64,000 bases of DNA, from contig NZ_AP018164.1 in the NCBI RefSeq assembly GCF_002356315.1, positions 1,364,001 through 1,428,000 on the forward strand, read 5' to 3'. The translations under genes were made by a program, and so were the position numbers. Source of the DNA: Mycobacterium shigaense (GTDB lineage Bacteria; Actinomycetota; Actinomycetes; Mycobacteriales; Mycobacteriaceae). The notes below the pieces were generated by a model, which ran no database searches, had not been told where the DNA came from, and saw only the letters and a program-made list of their open reading frames with translations. Below are positions 8,440 through 16,280 of the stretch, piece after piece (the first letter of the stretch is position 1; each line of letters opens with the position of its first letter).

Positions 8440-10232
8440 TCAACTCTTCTTGTGCGGCAAGAACTCTTGGGCCTTGGTCTTGAGGCCCTCCTTGACGAAG
8501 CCGATCCGTTCTCGTCGCCGGCCAACACGGCGGCGGCGGTGGCCTTGAACTGGTCCCAGGTCGCGTGCGGGGGTATCGGCGGCATGTCCGGGTCGGTGTA
8601 GACGTCCAGCACTGTCGGCCGGTCGGCCGACAGTGCCTGGCGCCATGCGCCGGAAAGTTCTTCGGGGTCCTTGATCGCGTGCCCGTTGAGGCCCAGGTTA
8701 GCCGCGAAGGCGGCGAAGTCGACATCCGGAAGTGATTGGGATTCAACGAATTTCGGCGCTCCGGCCATGGCCCGCATCTCCCAGGTGACCTGATTGAGAT
8801 CGTTGTTGTGCAGGATGGCCACGATCAGGCGCGGATCGTCCCATTCCTGCCAGTACCGCTTGATCGTGATCAATTCAGCCATACCGTTCATCTGCATGGC
8901 GCCGTCGCCGACAAGGGCGATGACGGGGCGATGCGGGTGGCCGAACTTCGCGCCGATCGCGTAGGGGACGCCCGACCCCATCGTCGCCAGGGTGCCGGAA
9001 AGCGATCCGCGAATATTGCCGCGGAAGCGTAGGTTTCGCGCATACCAGTTGGCCGCCGACCCCGAGTCCGCGGCAACGATCGCGTCGTCGGGCAGCTGCG
9101 GCGAGAGCTCCGAGAACAGCCGCAGGGGGTTGATCGGATGCGCGCTGACCATTGCCTCCCTGTCCATCGTCTCCCACCAGCGCGCCACGTTCTTCTCGAT
9201 GCCCTGGCGCCAGGACCGTTCTTCCTTGCGGCGCAGGATTGGGATCAGCGCCCGCAGTCCGGCTTTGGCGTCGGCCACCACATTGACCTCATACGGGTAG
9301 CGCATCCCGATCAATCTGCCGTCGACGTCGATCTGGATCGCCCGGCACTGATCGAACTCCGGCATGAACTGGGTGTATGGGAAGCTGGACCCCACGGTCA
9401 GCAACGTGTCGCAATCCCGCATCAGCTCCCAGCTCGGCCGGGTGCCCAGCAGGCCGATCGAGCCGGTGACCCAAGGCAATTCGTCACTCAGCACGTCCTT
9501 GCCCAGCAACGCCTTGGCCGCCCCGGCACCGAGCAGCTCCGCTACTTCGGCGAGCTCTTCGCGTGCACCACGCGCGCCGGAGCCCACCAGCATGGCGACC
9601 TTCTTGCCTTCGTTGAGGATCGCGGCCGCGCGCGCGATGGCCGCATCATCGGGTGCGATGTCCGGCCACTCGATACCCAGGCTGGACGGCACCATCTTGA
9701 AGGCATGGGTGGGCGGGGAGTACGGCAACTCCTGCACATCCGCCGGGATGATCAGCGCGGTCGGCGCGCGCTGGCTCAACGCGACTCGGATGGCGCGATC
9801 CAGCACGTTGGGCAATTGCTCTGGTACCGTGACCATTTGGACGTAGTCGCTGGCCACATCCTTGAACAGGTTCAGCAGGTCGACCTCTTGCTGATAGTTC
9901 CCGCCCATCGCGCTGCGGTTGGTCTGGCCCACGATCGCCACCACCGGTACGTGGTCGAGCTTGGCGTCGTAGAGGCCGTTGAGCAGATGGATCGCACCGG
10001 GACCCGAGGTGCCGGTGCACACCCCGACGCGACCGGTGAACTTCGCGTAGCCGACCGCCTGGAACGCGCTCATCTCCTCGTGGCGCGACTGGATGAACTT
10101 CGGCTTGTTGTCGGCGCGGCCCCACGCGGCCAGCAGGCCGTTGATGCCGTCCCCCGGGTATCCGAAGACGTGCTGCACATCCCAGGCCCGCAGCCGCTCC
10201 AGTAGATAGTCGCTGACCTGTTGCTTCGACAT
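8440..10232 (-). CDS. poxB: Pyruvate oxidase/acetolactate-synthase-like TPP enzyme with apparent frameshift
   Basis: This is a thiamine-diphosphate enzyme of about 597 residues in three domains: N-terminal PYR domain with the catalytic Glu in SRHEEM, a central domain, and a C-terminal PP domain with GDGAMQMN and a downstream NN pair binding Mg-TPP. It best fits PoxB-type pyruvate:quinone oxidases, which convert pyruvate to acetate and CO2 at the membrane. The first frame reads to LAGDEN and then leaves family sequence near 8506; the -1/+1 related frame resumes with RIGFVKEGLKTK and ends naturally HKKS at 8440. One missing base near 8505-8508 explains this, either a sequence error or a real mutation. 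The ATG at 10232 has GGAG upstream. Confidence 0.75.
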
Positions 10233-10657
10233 TGCCTTGTCTCCTAACCGGAACGCTTCGCCGAGGATCGAGCAAGCCGGGTGCCTTCCCGGCAGAGCAG
10301 AGGTGTGCGGTGGGAAGCCGCGCTCACTCGAGGTGGAGCCGGCCCGCGCGAGGCAGCGTCCGGCGACGGCACTGTCTTGCGTGCGGGCAGCCTCAGCACC
10401 CCACGGGTCTCCTGATACCCGCAATGTGCCGTGTTATTCCTGCGAAAGACCGGTGACGCTCGGCCGGCCGGCAGCCTTCGACGCACCGGTGTTTGCTCGG
10501 CACCGAGGCGGGTATGCCACCGCAATGCCTTTCGACCATCAGGCGAGGGTAAGGCGCTGCGCACCGCGCTGTTCAACTCGCGAAAGTGCTTCGCTACCAA
10601 CAGCATTCGCCGTATCACCGGGCACCGGCATCATCGACCGGTAGGGGAGGGGACACG
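10233..10657. other. Intergenic region between divergent poxB-like gene and small stress gene
   Basis: These 425 bases have no reading frame I would support on either strand. The region must hold the promoters of the two divergent genes. On the plus strand a SigF-like pair is seen at 10491-10514. No clear hairpin terminator or repeat was found. Confidence 0.5.
10491..10514 (+). promoter_or_regulatory. SigF-like promoter candidate for the 56-residue protein
   Basis: GTTT at 10491-10494 is followed after 15 bases by GGGTA at 10510-10514, then T. The next gene begins at 10658, giving a leader of roughly 135 bases, longer than for the other SigF-like sites here. Confidence 0.4.
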
Positions 10658-10828
10658 ATGAGCGGAAAGCACCGTAGGGAAAAGGCCGAGGAAGATGTGG
10701 AGGCCGATCCTCACGTCGCGGGATCTCGGGCCGGCCGCGAGGGGAACGGCAGCTACGTGGGCCGCGCCTCCGGCGACGACGACTTCGGCAGCGGGGAGAC
10801 GGGCGCCGAAGCCCGTAGCCAAGGCTAG
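10658..10828 (+). CDS. Small acidic hydrophilic protein, function unknown
   Basis: This is a 56-residue frame with an excellent ribosome site (GGGGAGGGGAC) just before the ATG. The protein is highly charged: a basic start (SGKHRREK), then many Glu and Asp, and a Gly/Ser/Asp-rich tail. It has no hydrophobic segment, Cys or recognised domain. Such composition is typical of small disordered stress proteins. It lies between the pyruvate-oxidase-like gene and a CsbD gene and has a SigF-like element upstream, consistent with a stress role, but this is inference from position only. Confidence 0.6.
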   Translation: MSGKHRREKAEEDVEADPHVAGSRAGREGNGSYVGRASGDDDFGSGETGAEARSQG

Positions 10829-10885
10829 CCAGGGGGAGCGCCAACCCGCTATCCGATGTGAAGGATTGCAACCGATTACCAGATC

Positions 10886-10910
10886 CGTTTGACGGTCCCC
10901 GCCGCGGGAA
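10886..10910 (+). promoter_or_regulatory. SigF-like promoter candidate for csbD-like gene
   Basis: CGTTT at 10886-10890 and GGGAA at 10906-10910 are 15 bases apart. The -10 differs from GGGTA at one position. The csbD-like ATG lies about 140 bases further on. Confidence 0.35.
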
Positions 10911-11052
10911 CCCCACAGGTTGCGGGCAGGTTGAACGGCTCCGGCAGGTATGCCGAGGCGATGCCCGAGCAATGTCGCCGGGCTCGAAGCCGTTCAGCGG
11001 ATCCGCAACCCGAATGGGAAACACTCAGCAATGCCGAGAGGGAGGTATATCC

Positions 11053-11286
11053 ATGGGCGACAAGAGTGGACCGCAGGAAGCCGTCGAAGGTGCCGTGGAA
11101 GGCATCAAGGGCAAGGCCAAGGAGTTCGGTGGGACGATCGCCGGGCGCGACGACCTGGTCGAAGAGGGCCAGGCGCAGCAGGACAAGGCCGACGCACAGC
11201 GCGATGCCGGCAAGAAGGAAGCCGAGGCCGAATCCGCCCGCGCGGGCGCGAAAGCCGCCGAGGAGCGCCAGAAGGAAAATCAGTAG
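11053..11286 (+). CDS. CsbD family stress protein
   Basis: This 77-residue, very polar, Ala/Glu/Lys/Gly-rich helical protein matches the CsbD family: the N-terminal GAVEGIKGKAKE motif and the following GRDDLVEEG are the family core. The family is general-stress induced (CsbD of Bacillus is SigB dependent); its molecular role is unknown. In mycobacterial genomes members are sometimes labelled microaggregate-binding protein. The ATG at 11053 follows GGGAGG at a suitable distance. A strong hairpin terminator lies 11 bases after the stop, so the gene is transcribed as a short unit. Confidence 0.85.
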   Translation: MGDKSGPQEAVEGAVEGIKGKAKEFGGTIAGRDDLVEEGQAQQDKADAQRDAGKKEAEAESARAGAKAAEERQKENQ

Positions 11287-11296
11287 GACGCGCGTC

Positions 11297-11333
11297 AAAG
11301 TGGTCCGGACCGGGCGGTCCGGACCACTTTTTT
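11297..11333 (+). terminator. Strong intrinsic terminator after csbD-like gene
   Basis: A perfect 15-base inverted repeat (11297-11311 with 11316-11330, loop GGGC) is followed by a run of six T (11328-11333, partly within the stem). This is a textbook rho-independent terminator. Because the stem starts with AAA, it could also stop transcripts coming from the right. Confidence 0.85.
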
Positions 11334-11378
11334 CCGCCGATGCGGGTGTAGCATCGGGCCGGCCGATTCACCGGCACG

Positions 11379-11403
11379 GGTTTCAAAACGGACAGCGAGG
11401 TTA
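11379..11403 (+). promoter_or_regulatory. Weak SigF-like element before the DUF3349 gene
   Basis: GGTTT at 11379-11383 and GGTTA at 11399-11403 are 15 bases apart; the -10 has one mismatch to GGGTA. It lies directly after the terminator and about 55 bases before the chosen start. Confidence 0.3.
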
Positions 11404-11459
11404 TCCCAGCCGATAACGGTCGCTGGTTCACGGTGGCGGCGAGGTTAGCGAGGTGGGCG

Positions 11460-11768
11460 ATGGGCCTGGGACAAGGGGTTTCGCGCGTTGTCGCGTTCTT
11501 TCGTGCCGGTTATCCCGCCGGGGCGCCGACCGTAGGATACTCGCCGCTGTTGGCGCTGCTGCCGCGGCGGGTGTCCGACGACGAGCTGGGATTGTTGGCG
11601 GCCAAGCTCATTGGGGCCAGGCGGCGCCTGCTGGACCGGGTCGATCTCGGTGTCGAAATCACTCGGGTCACCCACGAGCTGCCGTTGCTGGACGACCTCG
11701 AGCGCCTGCAAGGGCGGCTCTCGGCGCTGGGACGGCCGGGTCGTCGACACGACACGCCCCCGGTGTGA
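11460..11768 (+). CDS. DUF3349 family protein
   Basis: This 102-residue protein carries the DUF3349 pattern: an N-terminal helix leading to FRAGYPAG, then YSPLLALLPRRVSDDEL and a basic helix. DUF3349 proteins are small, helical and of unknown function, common in mycobacteria (for example Rv0543c). I chose ATG 11460, preceded by GAGGTGGG, so that the N-terminus matches the family; a GTG at 11433 in the same frame would add nine residues and has no ribosome site. The 3' end is three bases from the convergent EEP-fold gene. Confidence 0.75.
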   Translation: MGLGQGVSRVVAFFRAGYPAGAPTVGYSPLLALLPRRVSDDELGLLAAKLIGARRRLLDRVDLGVEITRVTHELPLLDDLERLQGRLSALGRPGRRHDTPPV

Positions 11769-11771
11769 GCG

Positions 11772-12536
11772 CTACTCGTTGATCAGGTCGACGGCCAGCG
11801 GGCGGTGATCCGAGAGCGGCATCGGCTCCGCCTGCGGTGGGCCGCCCCACAATCGATCGTCGTCGGTGAGAATGTGGTCGAGCTGACGATCCGGCGACCC
11901 GGCGGGAAACGTGTCCGCCTCTGCCAGCGGCCGCATTCCGGACCAGCGGTGCACCGTCGTGGGTGTCATGTTGAGATCCCCCAGCAGCAGCCGGGGCGCG
12001 GCGAAGCCGTGCATGTCGTGGATGAGCCGACGCAGCTGCCGGCGATTCCAACCGGGCACGAAGGACAAATGGGTATTCGCGACCGTCAGCGGGCCGAGCG
12101 GGGTGTGCAGCTGCGCGATCACGGCGGTCCGGGGCTCCTCGTCGACGACCATCACCCGATTGGGACCCGGCAGATACATGGGGAACCGCATCGGAATTCG
12201 CGGCAGACGCACGACTTGCCAACTGGCCACTGGAAATCGGGACAGCAGCGCGATGCCATACGCCGCGGTCCCCGGTTGCTCCAGACCGGTGGCGGCCATC
12301 CAGGTCGCCCCGGGAGTGCCGGAGATCGCAGCCACGAAGCGGTGTTCGACCGCACCCATCGCCTTGGCGGCCACGCCGGTGAGGTCGGCCAGCGACGACC
12401 GTGGCTGGTCGCAGTCGACCTCTTGCAATGCCAGTATGTCGGGATCAAGCCGGCGCACGCAGTCGTCGAGGCGCTGCGGGTGCACCCCGTCGCCGACGGT
12501 GCGGCCGTGCAGGATGTTGAACGTGGCCACGCGCAT
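11772..12536 (-). CDS. Endonuclease/exonuclease/phosphatase (EEP) fold hydrolase
   Basis: This 254-residue protein keeps all EEP motifs: Asn7 in TFNILH, Glu39 in LQEVD, Asn154-Thr-His156, Asp187 and Asn189 in GDLN, and Asp243-His244 in SDH. These build a Mg-dependent phosphodiesterase/phosphatase site. There is no signal peptide, so it should be cytosolic. Substrates in this superfamily range from DNA to inositol phosphates and phospholipids, and the sequence alone does not choose. It starts four bases after the methyltransferase stop and is the last gene of a five-gene operon with a glycosyltransferase and a PIG-L deacetylase, so a phosphorylated lipid or sugar substrate is as likely as nucleic acid. 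Confidence 0.85.
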   Translation of the reverse strand: MRVATFNILHGRTVGDGVHPQRLDDCVRRLDPDILALQEVDCDQPRSSLADLTGVAAKAMGAVEHRFVAAISGTPGATWMAATGLEQPGTAAYGIALLSRFPVASWQVVRLPRIPMRFPMYLPGPNRVMVVDEEPRTAVIAQLHTPLGPLTVANTHLSFVPGWNRRQLRRLIHDMHGFAAPRLLLGDLNMTPTTVHRWSGMRPLAEADTFPAGSPDRQLDHILTDDDRLWGGPPQAEPMPLSDHRPLAVDLINE

Positions 12537-12540
12537 CGGT

Positions 12541-13170
12541 CTAGCGGGCTCCGGGCACGTTTTCGCGGGATGCGACCGATCGCCCGTCCCCGGTGTCGAA
12601 CACCTCGACGACCACGTCGTCGTCCCGGTAACAGCCCACCGCCGTCAGTCCCGGCGTCGCGGCGATGATCTCGTGGGCCGCATCGCCGCACAGCGGGTAG
12701 TCGGCCACCGGGTGACGCCAGTGTGCAGCAATGATATTCGCGCCCCGTCGCAGCCCGGCGCATTCGCGGCGCAACACCCGCGCCAAGGTGTCCGCGCCAA
12801 GGTAGTAGGCCACCTCGCTGAGTACCAGTAGATCGAACGGCCCCGCCGGCCACGCCTCGTCGATCGATCCCCGGCCCAGGGTCACCCGGTCGCGGCAGCC
12901 GGCTTCGCGCAGCCGCGCATCGGCGCCGCGCACCGCCGCTTCGGCCACATCCAGCGCGGTCACGTGAGCGCAACGCTGCGCCAGCCGGGTGGTCAGCGTC
13001 CCGATCGAACAGCCGGGCTCGAAAGCGTGGCGATAGCGCGGTTTCGGCAGCATCGCCAGTGTGATGGCGTACTTGCGCTGCTCGTACCACCGCGTCGTCA
13101 GTTGCCACGGATCTTCCCCAGTGGCATACACCCGGTCGAAATAGGTGTCGGGCAGCCGGGCGCTGCTCAC
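12541..13170 (-). CDS. SAM-dependent methyltransferase, NodS-like
   Basis: This 209-residue class I methyltransferase has motif I at residues 51-57 (EPGCSIG), an acidic residue after strand 2 (ALDVAE), and a DLLVLSEVAYY motif after strand 4. The N-terminal stretch FDRVYATGEDPWQ is typical of the NodS/SAM-methyltransferase group; NodS N-methylates the glucosamine of Nod factors. GTG 13170 overlaps the PIG-L stop in a GTGA junction, implying translational coupling. In other genomes such methyltransferases are, from memory, sometimes fused to PIG-L deacetylases, which supports a shared substrate, perhaps an amine exposed by the deacetylase. Confidence 0.85.
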   Translation of the reverse strand: MSSARLPDTYFDRVYATGEDPWQLTTRWYEQRKYAITLAMLPKPRYRHAFEPGCSIGTLTTRLAQRCAHVTALDVAEAAVRGADARLREAGCRDRVTLGRGSIDEAWPAGPFDLLVLSEVAYYLGADTLARVLRRECAGLRRGANIIAAHWRHPVADYPLCGDAAHEIIAATPGLTAVGCYRDDDVVVEVFDTGDGRSVASRENVPGAR

Positions 13171-13940
13171 CGAAACACCAGCTCGCCCACGGCCAGCAGT
13201 CGCGGTAACACGAAACCCGGCAGGACGGGCGCCGACCCGGCGTTGGCCGGCCCGAATTGACTCCGGAAGCATTGCGCCGCCAGGCGTTTGCGCGCGATCG
13301 CCCGATCGGAAACGACCACCGTGTGGGCACGGTCCCAGGGCACCGCGGCGTCGAAAGGACTGGCCCAGTGCCACATCCAAATCGGGTACTCGAGCAGCGC
13401 GGCGCCGGTGCGTGCACATGCGGTCGCGGCTGCCCGCCCGACGGCCTCGTGATCGGGATGCCCGTCGCCTCGCCAGGTGGCAGCGCACCAGGGCCGGGCC
13501 CCGGTGGGCTCGAGGATCTCGGCAAGCAAATCCGCGAGCCGGTCTTCGTGGTCGGCCAGCCGACCATCGGGCAAGCCCAGCGGCACCGGGGGCGCGACTT
13601 TCAAAGCATCTGCCGCTCTGCGTAATTCGTGTCGCCGGGTGGCCTCCAGACGAGTTTGCGCCCACGGCGTCGCATCTGGGTAGGCCGCGCCGCCGTCGCT
13701 GACCGACACGACGCGAACGGCGACACCCGAGGCGGCCAGTTGGGCGATCGTCGCGCCCAGGCCAAGCGTCTCGTCGTCGGGGTGGGCCGCCACGACGACC
13801 AACCCCGGGCAATCCGCCAAATCCAGGCGGGGCAACGGTTCCCGGTCGAGGCCTGCCAGCCACACCGGTGCCGGGGTCCCGCCGTGCGTCAGCGGCTTGG
13901 CCGCGAACCGGGCGCAGTTTCCGATCGAAGTGGTGGCCAC
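13167..13940 (-). CDS. PIG-L family deacetylase
   Basis: This 257-residue Zn-dependent deacetylase (LmbE/PIG-L fold) has the signature AHPDDE at residues 52-57 (His53, Asp55, Asp56) and HPDH at 161-164, supplying the metal and catalytic residues. Characterised actinobacterial relatives are MshB and Mca of the mycothiol pathway; these act on N-acetylglucosamine or N-acyl conjugates. This protein lies in an unrelated operon, so a different N-acyl sugar is likely. GTG 13940 sits 7 bases after the acyl-CoA-dehydrogenase-like gene and its stop overlaps the methyltransferase start. Confidence 0.87.
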   Translation of the reverse strand: MATTSIGNCARFAAKPLTHGGTPAPVWLAGLDREPLPRLDLADCPGLVVVAAHPDDETLGLGATIAQLAASGVAVRVVSVSDGGAAYPDATPWAQTRLEATRRHELRRAADALKVAPPVPLGLPDGRLADHEDRLADLLAEILEPTGARPWCAATWRGDGHPDHEAVGRAAATACARTGAALLEYPIWMWHWASPFDAAVPWDRAHTVVVSDRAIARKRLAAQCFRSQFGPANAGSAPVLPGFVLPRLLAVGELVFR

Positions 13941-13947
13941 GTCGCCC

Positions 13948-14892
13948 TCAGCGCAGGCGTCCCGCGAGGCGCCCGAGCGCGGCCAAGTCCCGCTCGGCGT
14001 GGCTTTGCCGTATGTAGATGCTCAGGTCGGCCACCCGCTGAGCGTGCCGCCCGTCCTGGCACAGCGGTCCGGGGCCGAGCGCCCGGCCGGTGCGGGTGAT
14101 CGCTTCCTCGGCCGCGTATTCCACGATCGCACGGGTACGGCGAGCGAGCAGTTCCGCGTCGTGAGCTCGGTCGAATGGATCCGCGTCGACCCGCGCCGCC
14201 GCGGCGTTCAACATCGCTTCGCCGGCGGCCAGCGCAGCGTCGACGGCGCCCAGATGGGCCAGCGAATACGCGTCGGCCGATTCGCTTCCGGCGCAACGGT
14301 ATAGCGGTTCGGCAACCCGGCGGGCACCGCCGAGCCAGCATGCGGCGACCCCGATGCCGCCGTGCCAGAAACCCGGCCGGGCCAGATAGTCACCGGGGTC
14401 ACCCACGGCGACGGCCTGGGCGTTGGTGAACTGCACCGGACGGGTGTCGCTGCCGGCCATGCCGGCGTTCCACCAGGTGCTGGGCAAGGCCTTGACGGTC
14501 GAGTCGAACAACGACACCGCGAACAAGCCGCGCTCCCCGTCGGCTAGCCGCGCCGTCACCAGCGCATGCGTGCAGAATCCAGCTCCCGAACACCAGACCT
14601 TGGTGCCGTTGAGGGTGAACGCGCCGCCGCCGACGCTCGTGGCAGTCAGCACCGCGTCCGGGGATTCGGCGGCCCACACACCCCACAGCTGACCGGAATC
14701 CGGTGGCTTGCCACCTAGTTCGTGAAGTATCGCAACCGCGTCGACGTGCGCCTCGGCGATGCGGGCCGCGGCGATGTCATCCTCGGCGAGCGCGACCAGT
14801 CGTTGCCATCGTTCCTGCGTGCGTCCCGACGCGGGCAGCGGCAGCTCGAGCCGGCCCGAGTCCAGCCAATGCTGTACTAGCCCCGCCGTCAC
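13948..14892 (-). CDS. Acyl-CoA-dehydrogenase-like flavoprotein (short, divergent)
   Basis: This 314-residue protein has recognisable acyl-CoA dehydrogenase features: a central beta region with the pattern TATSVGGGAFTLNGTK and a C-terminal helical bundle. It is shorter than the usual 380-400 residues. I do not see the standard C-terminal catalytic Glu motif or the IYGGxGY motif, so its reaction may differ from fatty acyl-CoA desaturation. GTG 14892 overlaps the upstream glycosyltransferase stop in a GTGA junction. Its tight coupling with a glycosyltransferase, deacetylase and methyltransferase suggests it oxidises an intermediate of that pathway rather than serving beta-oxidation. Confidence 0.75.
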   Translation of the reverse strand: MTAGLVQHWLDSGRLELPLPASGRTQERWQRLVALAEDDIAAARIAEAHVDAVAILHELGGKPPDSGQLWGVWAAESPDAVLTATSVGGGAFTLNGTKVWCSGAGFCTHALVTARLADGERGLFAVSLFDSTVKALPSTWWNAGMAGSDTRPVQFTNAQAVAVGDPGDYLARPGFWHGGIGVAACWLGGARRVAEPLYRCAGSESADAYSLAHLGAVDAALAAGEAMLNAAAARVDADPFDRAHDAELLARRTRAIVEYAAEEAITRTGRALGPGPLCQDGRHAQRVADLSIYIRQSHAERDLAALGRLAGRLR

Positions 14893-15608
14893 GCGCAGTC
14901 ACCCGCCGCCGTTCTCCCCAGCTCGCTGAGGTAGTGAGCGAATCCTTGCGGGGCCCGACCCTGGATTCGCGCCGAGGTGATCACGGACAATTCCGTGTCC
15001 CGGTGGATGAGGTAGCCGGCAGCCTCGAACTGCTCCACCAGGTCGACGTCCTCGCCGGTGGGCAGCATGCGAAAGCCGCCGACGCGCCAGTACGCACGGG
15101 CGCTGAAGCCCATGTTGGCGCCGTGCACGTGCGAGTGTTCGCCCTGTGCCGTTCCGGCAGCGTAGGCGCGCAGGTAGCGGTCGGCGGCGCTGGCGGAATG
15201 CAGGCGCCAGTTGGTGACCCGGACGACGCCCAGCACCATGTCGACACCCAGCTGCAGCTGGTGGATCAACCATCCCGGATCCACCCGGCTATCGGCGTCG
15301 GTGGTGGCGTACCAGCACTTCTCGTCCTGTGCGCACAGCGAGCGTCCGTAACCGAAACCGACCGCCCGGGCGGCCCCGACGTTGCGCACGTCGACGCACA
15401 CGAAGTGCACATCGGGCCCGTACTGGCCGGCCAGCTCCACGCTGTCGTCGTCGCTGGCGTCCAACACCACGATTACCGTGACGGGAATCGGTACGCACAG
15501 GGCCGCGGTCAGCACCGCGCGCAGACACGCCGGCAAATCCGCCTTCTCATTGTGGGCGGGGATGACCACTACGGTGCGGTCGTATGCGCGAGACACGGGC
15601 GCTGGCAT
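14889..15608 (-). CDS. Family 2 glycosyltransferase
   Basis: This 239-residue GT-A enzyme has the N-terminal nucleotide-sugar motif VVVIPAHNE (about residues 13-21), a DADS metal-binding motif at 104-107 (DxD equivalent) and GEDVDL at 185-190 carrying the likely catalytic Asp187. No membrane helix is present, so it acts in the cytosol or peripherally. Donor and acceptor are unknown. It is the first gene of a five-gene minus-strand operon. The ATG at 15608 lies 12 bases after a possible SigF-like -10 box, so the mRNA may be leaderless. Confidence 0.85.
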   Translation of the reverse strand: MPAPVSRAYDRTVVVIPAHNEKADLPACLRAVLTAALCVPIPVTVIVVLDASDDDSVELAGQYGPDVHFVCVDVRNVGAARAVGFGYGRSLCAQDEKCWYATTDADSRVDPGWLIHQLQLGVDMVLGVVRVTNWRLHSASAADRYLRAYAAGTAQGEHSHVHGANMGFSARAYWRVGGFRMLPTGEDVDLVEQFEAAGYLIHRDTELSVITSARIQGRAPQGFAHYLSELGRTAAGDCA

Positions 15609-15619
15609 ACCTTCCCGAG

Positions 15620-15644
15620 TGCCCGTTTGGCCGCTACTTAAACG
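15620..15644 (-). promoter_or_regulatory. Possible SigF-like promoter of the glycosyltransferase operon
   Basis: On the minus strand CGTTT (15644-15640) and GGGCA (15624-15620) are 15 bases apart; the -10 has one mismatch to GGGTA. The spacing to the ATG (12 bases) is like the other near-leaderless SigF-like promoters here. Confidence 0.35.
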
Positions 15645-15647
15645 GGC
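15621..15647. promoter_or_regulatory. Inverted repeat in the divergent promoter region
   Basis: Perfect 8-base arms GCCCGTTT (15621-15628) and AAACGGGC (15640-15647) flank an 11-base spacer. It sits between the start of the minus-strand glycosyltransferase operon and the plus-strand nucleotidyltransferase-like gene, overlapping the possible minus-strand promoter, so it could be an operator. It has no T-run and is not placed as a terminator. Confidence 0.45.
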
Positions 15648-15666
15648 ATAGAACCGAGGCGGGGTC

Positions 15667-15691
15667 GGTTGCCCACCCCGTCGGCCGGGTA
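15667..15691 (+). promoter_or_regulatory. SigF-like promoter of the nucleotidyltransferase-fold gene
   Basis: GGTTG at 15667-15671 and GGGTA at 15687-15691 are 15 bases apart. The ATG at 15705 follows the -10 by 13 bases and has no ribosome site, which fits a leaderless transcript. Confidence 0.5.
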
Positions 15692-15704
15692 TGACCTACC
15701 CACT

Positions 15705-16280
15705 ATGGCAAATACCGAGCCGCCCGCGGAGTCGCTCCCGTGCCCCGCGCAGCTGCGAGAGTCGCTGCGCAGTGCGGCATCAGCGCTCAAGGAGCACGGC
15801 CCGCGCTTCGCCCTGGCCGGCAGCTACGCGTTGTGGTCCTATGGCGGACCCGAACCGAGCCATGACGTCGACCTGGTGGTCGCCGAGTCGGACGTGACGT
15901 CGGCGATCGACACGCTGCGCGCCGCCGGATTCGTTATCGAGCACCCGCCGGAGGACTGGCTGTTCAAGGCCCGCGCCGGCGACACCCTGGTCGACGTGCT
16001 GCACCGGGTCAACGGCATTCCCGTCGACGCCGCCTTCCTGGACCGCGCCGAACTCCGCGACGTGCTGGCCATCAGGATGCCCGTGCTGCCGCCGACCATG
16101 GTGCTGACCCAGAAGCTGTTGGCCCTGCACGAACATCACTGCGACTTCGGGCGACTGCTGCCGGCCGCCCGAGCCGTTCGGGAACGGCTCGAGTGGGACG
16201 ACCTCCGCAAAGCTACCGACGACAACGACTACGCGGCCGCGTTCTTGGTGCTGGCCGACCGGCTCGGCCTCACCGACTGA
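15705..16280 (+). CDS. Nucleotidyltransferase-fold protein
   Basis: This 191-residue protein has a minimal nucleotidyltransferase signature: Gly39-Ser40 in AGSYALW and the acidic pair Asp54 and Asp56 in HDVDLVV. A third acidic residue is probably in the DVLHR or VDAAF strand. This fold transfers NMP groups in antibiotic-resistance enzymes, AbiEii/MenA-type toxins and tRNA enzymes. No partner antitoxin is evident beside it, so I cannot assign a role. ATG 15705 was preferred to a GTG-like start at 15669 because a SigF-like -10 box lies just upstream. It ends directly against the convergent small gene. Confidence 0.7.
   Translation: MANTEPPAESLPCPAQLRESLRSAASALKEHGPRFALAGSYALWSYGGPEPSHDVDLVVAESDVTSAIDTLRAAGFVIEHPPEDWLFKARAGDTLVDVLHRVNGIPVDAAFLDRAELRDVLAIRMPVLPPTMVLTQKLLALHEHHCDFGRLLPAARAVRERLEWDDLRKATDDNDYAAAFLVLADRLGLTD

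Noticed and set aside
10233..10644. Small genes in the poxB upstream gap
   Set aside because: Frames on both strands are Arg/Ala/Pro-rich without ribosome sites or family resemblance.
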